A stretch of 64,000 nt of DNA from assembly GCF_000382145.1 (NCBI RefSeq), contig NZ_KB907629.1:43824-107823 (forward strand), written 5' to 3'. This DNA is from Psychrobacter lutiphocae DSM 21542. GTDB taxonomy: Bacteria; Pseudomonadota; Gammaproteobacteria; Pseudomonadales; Moraxellaceae. Below are positions 63,742 through 64,000 of the stretch, one piece after another. The translations under genes were made by a program, and so were the position numbers. The stretch's first letter is position 1; every line of letters starts with the position of its first letter. A model generated the notes under the pieces. That model was not told where the DNA came from. It was given only the letters and a program-made list of their open reading frames with translations, and searched no databases.

Positions 63742-64000
63742 ATGAAGATAAGACAAATAGAACTAACCGATGCCGAGCGTAAAGCACTAGACCACGGGTA
63801 TAAACACGGAAAAACAGCCAGTTATCGAAAACGTTGTCACATTATACTGCTAAAAAGTGATGGCAGAATAGCCAAAGACATCGCACAAATAACCGACACC
63901 AACATTCAAAGCGTATACAATTGGCTCAACCGTTATGACGCCGAAGGCATACAAGGGCTACAAACAAAAGCAGGTCAAGGGCGACCCAGAATCCTTGACA
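63742..64000 (+). mobile_element. IS630-type transposase, N-terminal part, cut by the window edge
   Basis: The frame starts at the ATG at 63742 and runs open to the window end (86 codons). KIRQIELTDAERKALDHG, KTASYRKRCHIILLKSDG and the helix-turn-helix region DIAQITDTNIQSVYNWLNRY, followed by EGIQGLQTKAGQGRPR, are characteristic of the N-terminal DNA-binding domain of IS630/Tc1-type transposases. The catalytic DDE domain would lie beyond the window. The left end of the IS should be just upstream, near the palindromic TGTTATGATAACA at about 63702; its terminal repeat cannot be fixed without the right end. Confidence 0.85.

Noticed and set aside
1..64000. tRNA or rRNA genes, prophage, integron
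   Set aside because: No cloverleaf with a CCA end, rRNA core sequence, phage structural gene or integrase was found by reading both strands.

Overview
The window reads as chromosomal DNA of a gammaproteobacterium of the Moraxellaceae, most like Psychrobacter. That is an inference from gene content (single-polypeptide ATP sulfurylase, a ferredoxin-type sulfite reductase followed by a DUF934 gene, TrpR-TrpE-TrpG together), moderate to low GC, and AT-rich spacers crowded with small repeats. No rRNA, tRNA, CRISPR array, prophage or plasmid origin was seen.

Layout. 1-18 kb is mostly inorganic sulfur assimilation: siroheme synthase cysG, cysI-DUF934-cysH, ATP sulfurylase sat, then sulfate uptake sbp and cysT-cysW-cysA, with small secreted proteins and a cardiolipin synthase between. 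18-21.5 kb is arsenic resistance: an ArsR regulator with a universal stress protein on one strand, arsB-arsC on the other, around a palindromic operator. 21.7-35 kb is mixed: a tandem pair of paralogous lipoproteins, gdhA, an MFS exporter, a hydrolase, a YghU-type GST, a DEAD-box helicase with a long leader, a transporter and an aldehyde dehydrogenase. 35-39.6 kb holds serine dehydratase and a polar amino acid ABC transporter. 39.6-43 kb holds a truncated HipA with an XRE regulator, then trpR-trpE-trpG. 43.3-47.7 kb is an allantoin degradation operon (permease, puuE, alc, allA). 48-58.3 kb holds an amino acid decarboxylase, DUF819 protein, MtfA peptidase, a MerR-controlled TSUP exporter, an Asp/Glu racemase, a LysE exporter, a broken EamA gene and a MocR regulator. 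58.3-64 kb is accessory DNA around bioD and bioA: an orphan VapB, a DUF218 protein, a HigA fragment, a NADAR-type antitoxin, and the start of an IS630-type transposase running off the window.

Three themes stand out. (1) There are seven antitoxin-like genes or fragments (RHH, XRE, frameshifted RelB/DinJ, HipB-like with a HipA stub, VapB, HigA fragment, NADAR) and no intact partner toxin. The NADAR gene, related to antitoxins of the DarT1 ADP-ribosyltransferase, is the most unusual. (2) There are several families of non-coding mobile repeats: a family with 14-bp ends near ACCCCAATCTCAAC and interchangeable cores, a foldback family, a 135-bp element with GGACTTACGCA-type ends, several tandem arrays and a recurring 15-mer. 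One element sits inside the amino acid ABC operon. (3) Several regulatory sites are readable: a MerR promoter with a 19-bp spacer, a TrpR-like half-site on the trpR promoter, an ArsR palindrome, three evenly spaced palindromes before the hipA stub, and a 71-bp promoter duplication in front of both sulfate-uptake units.
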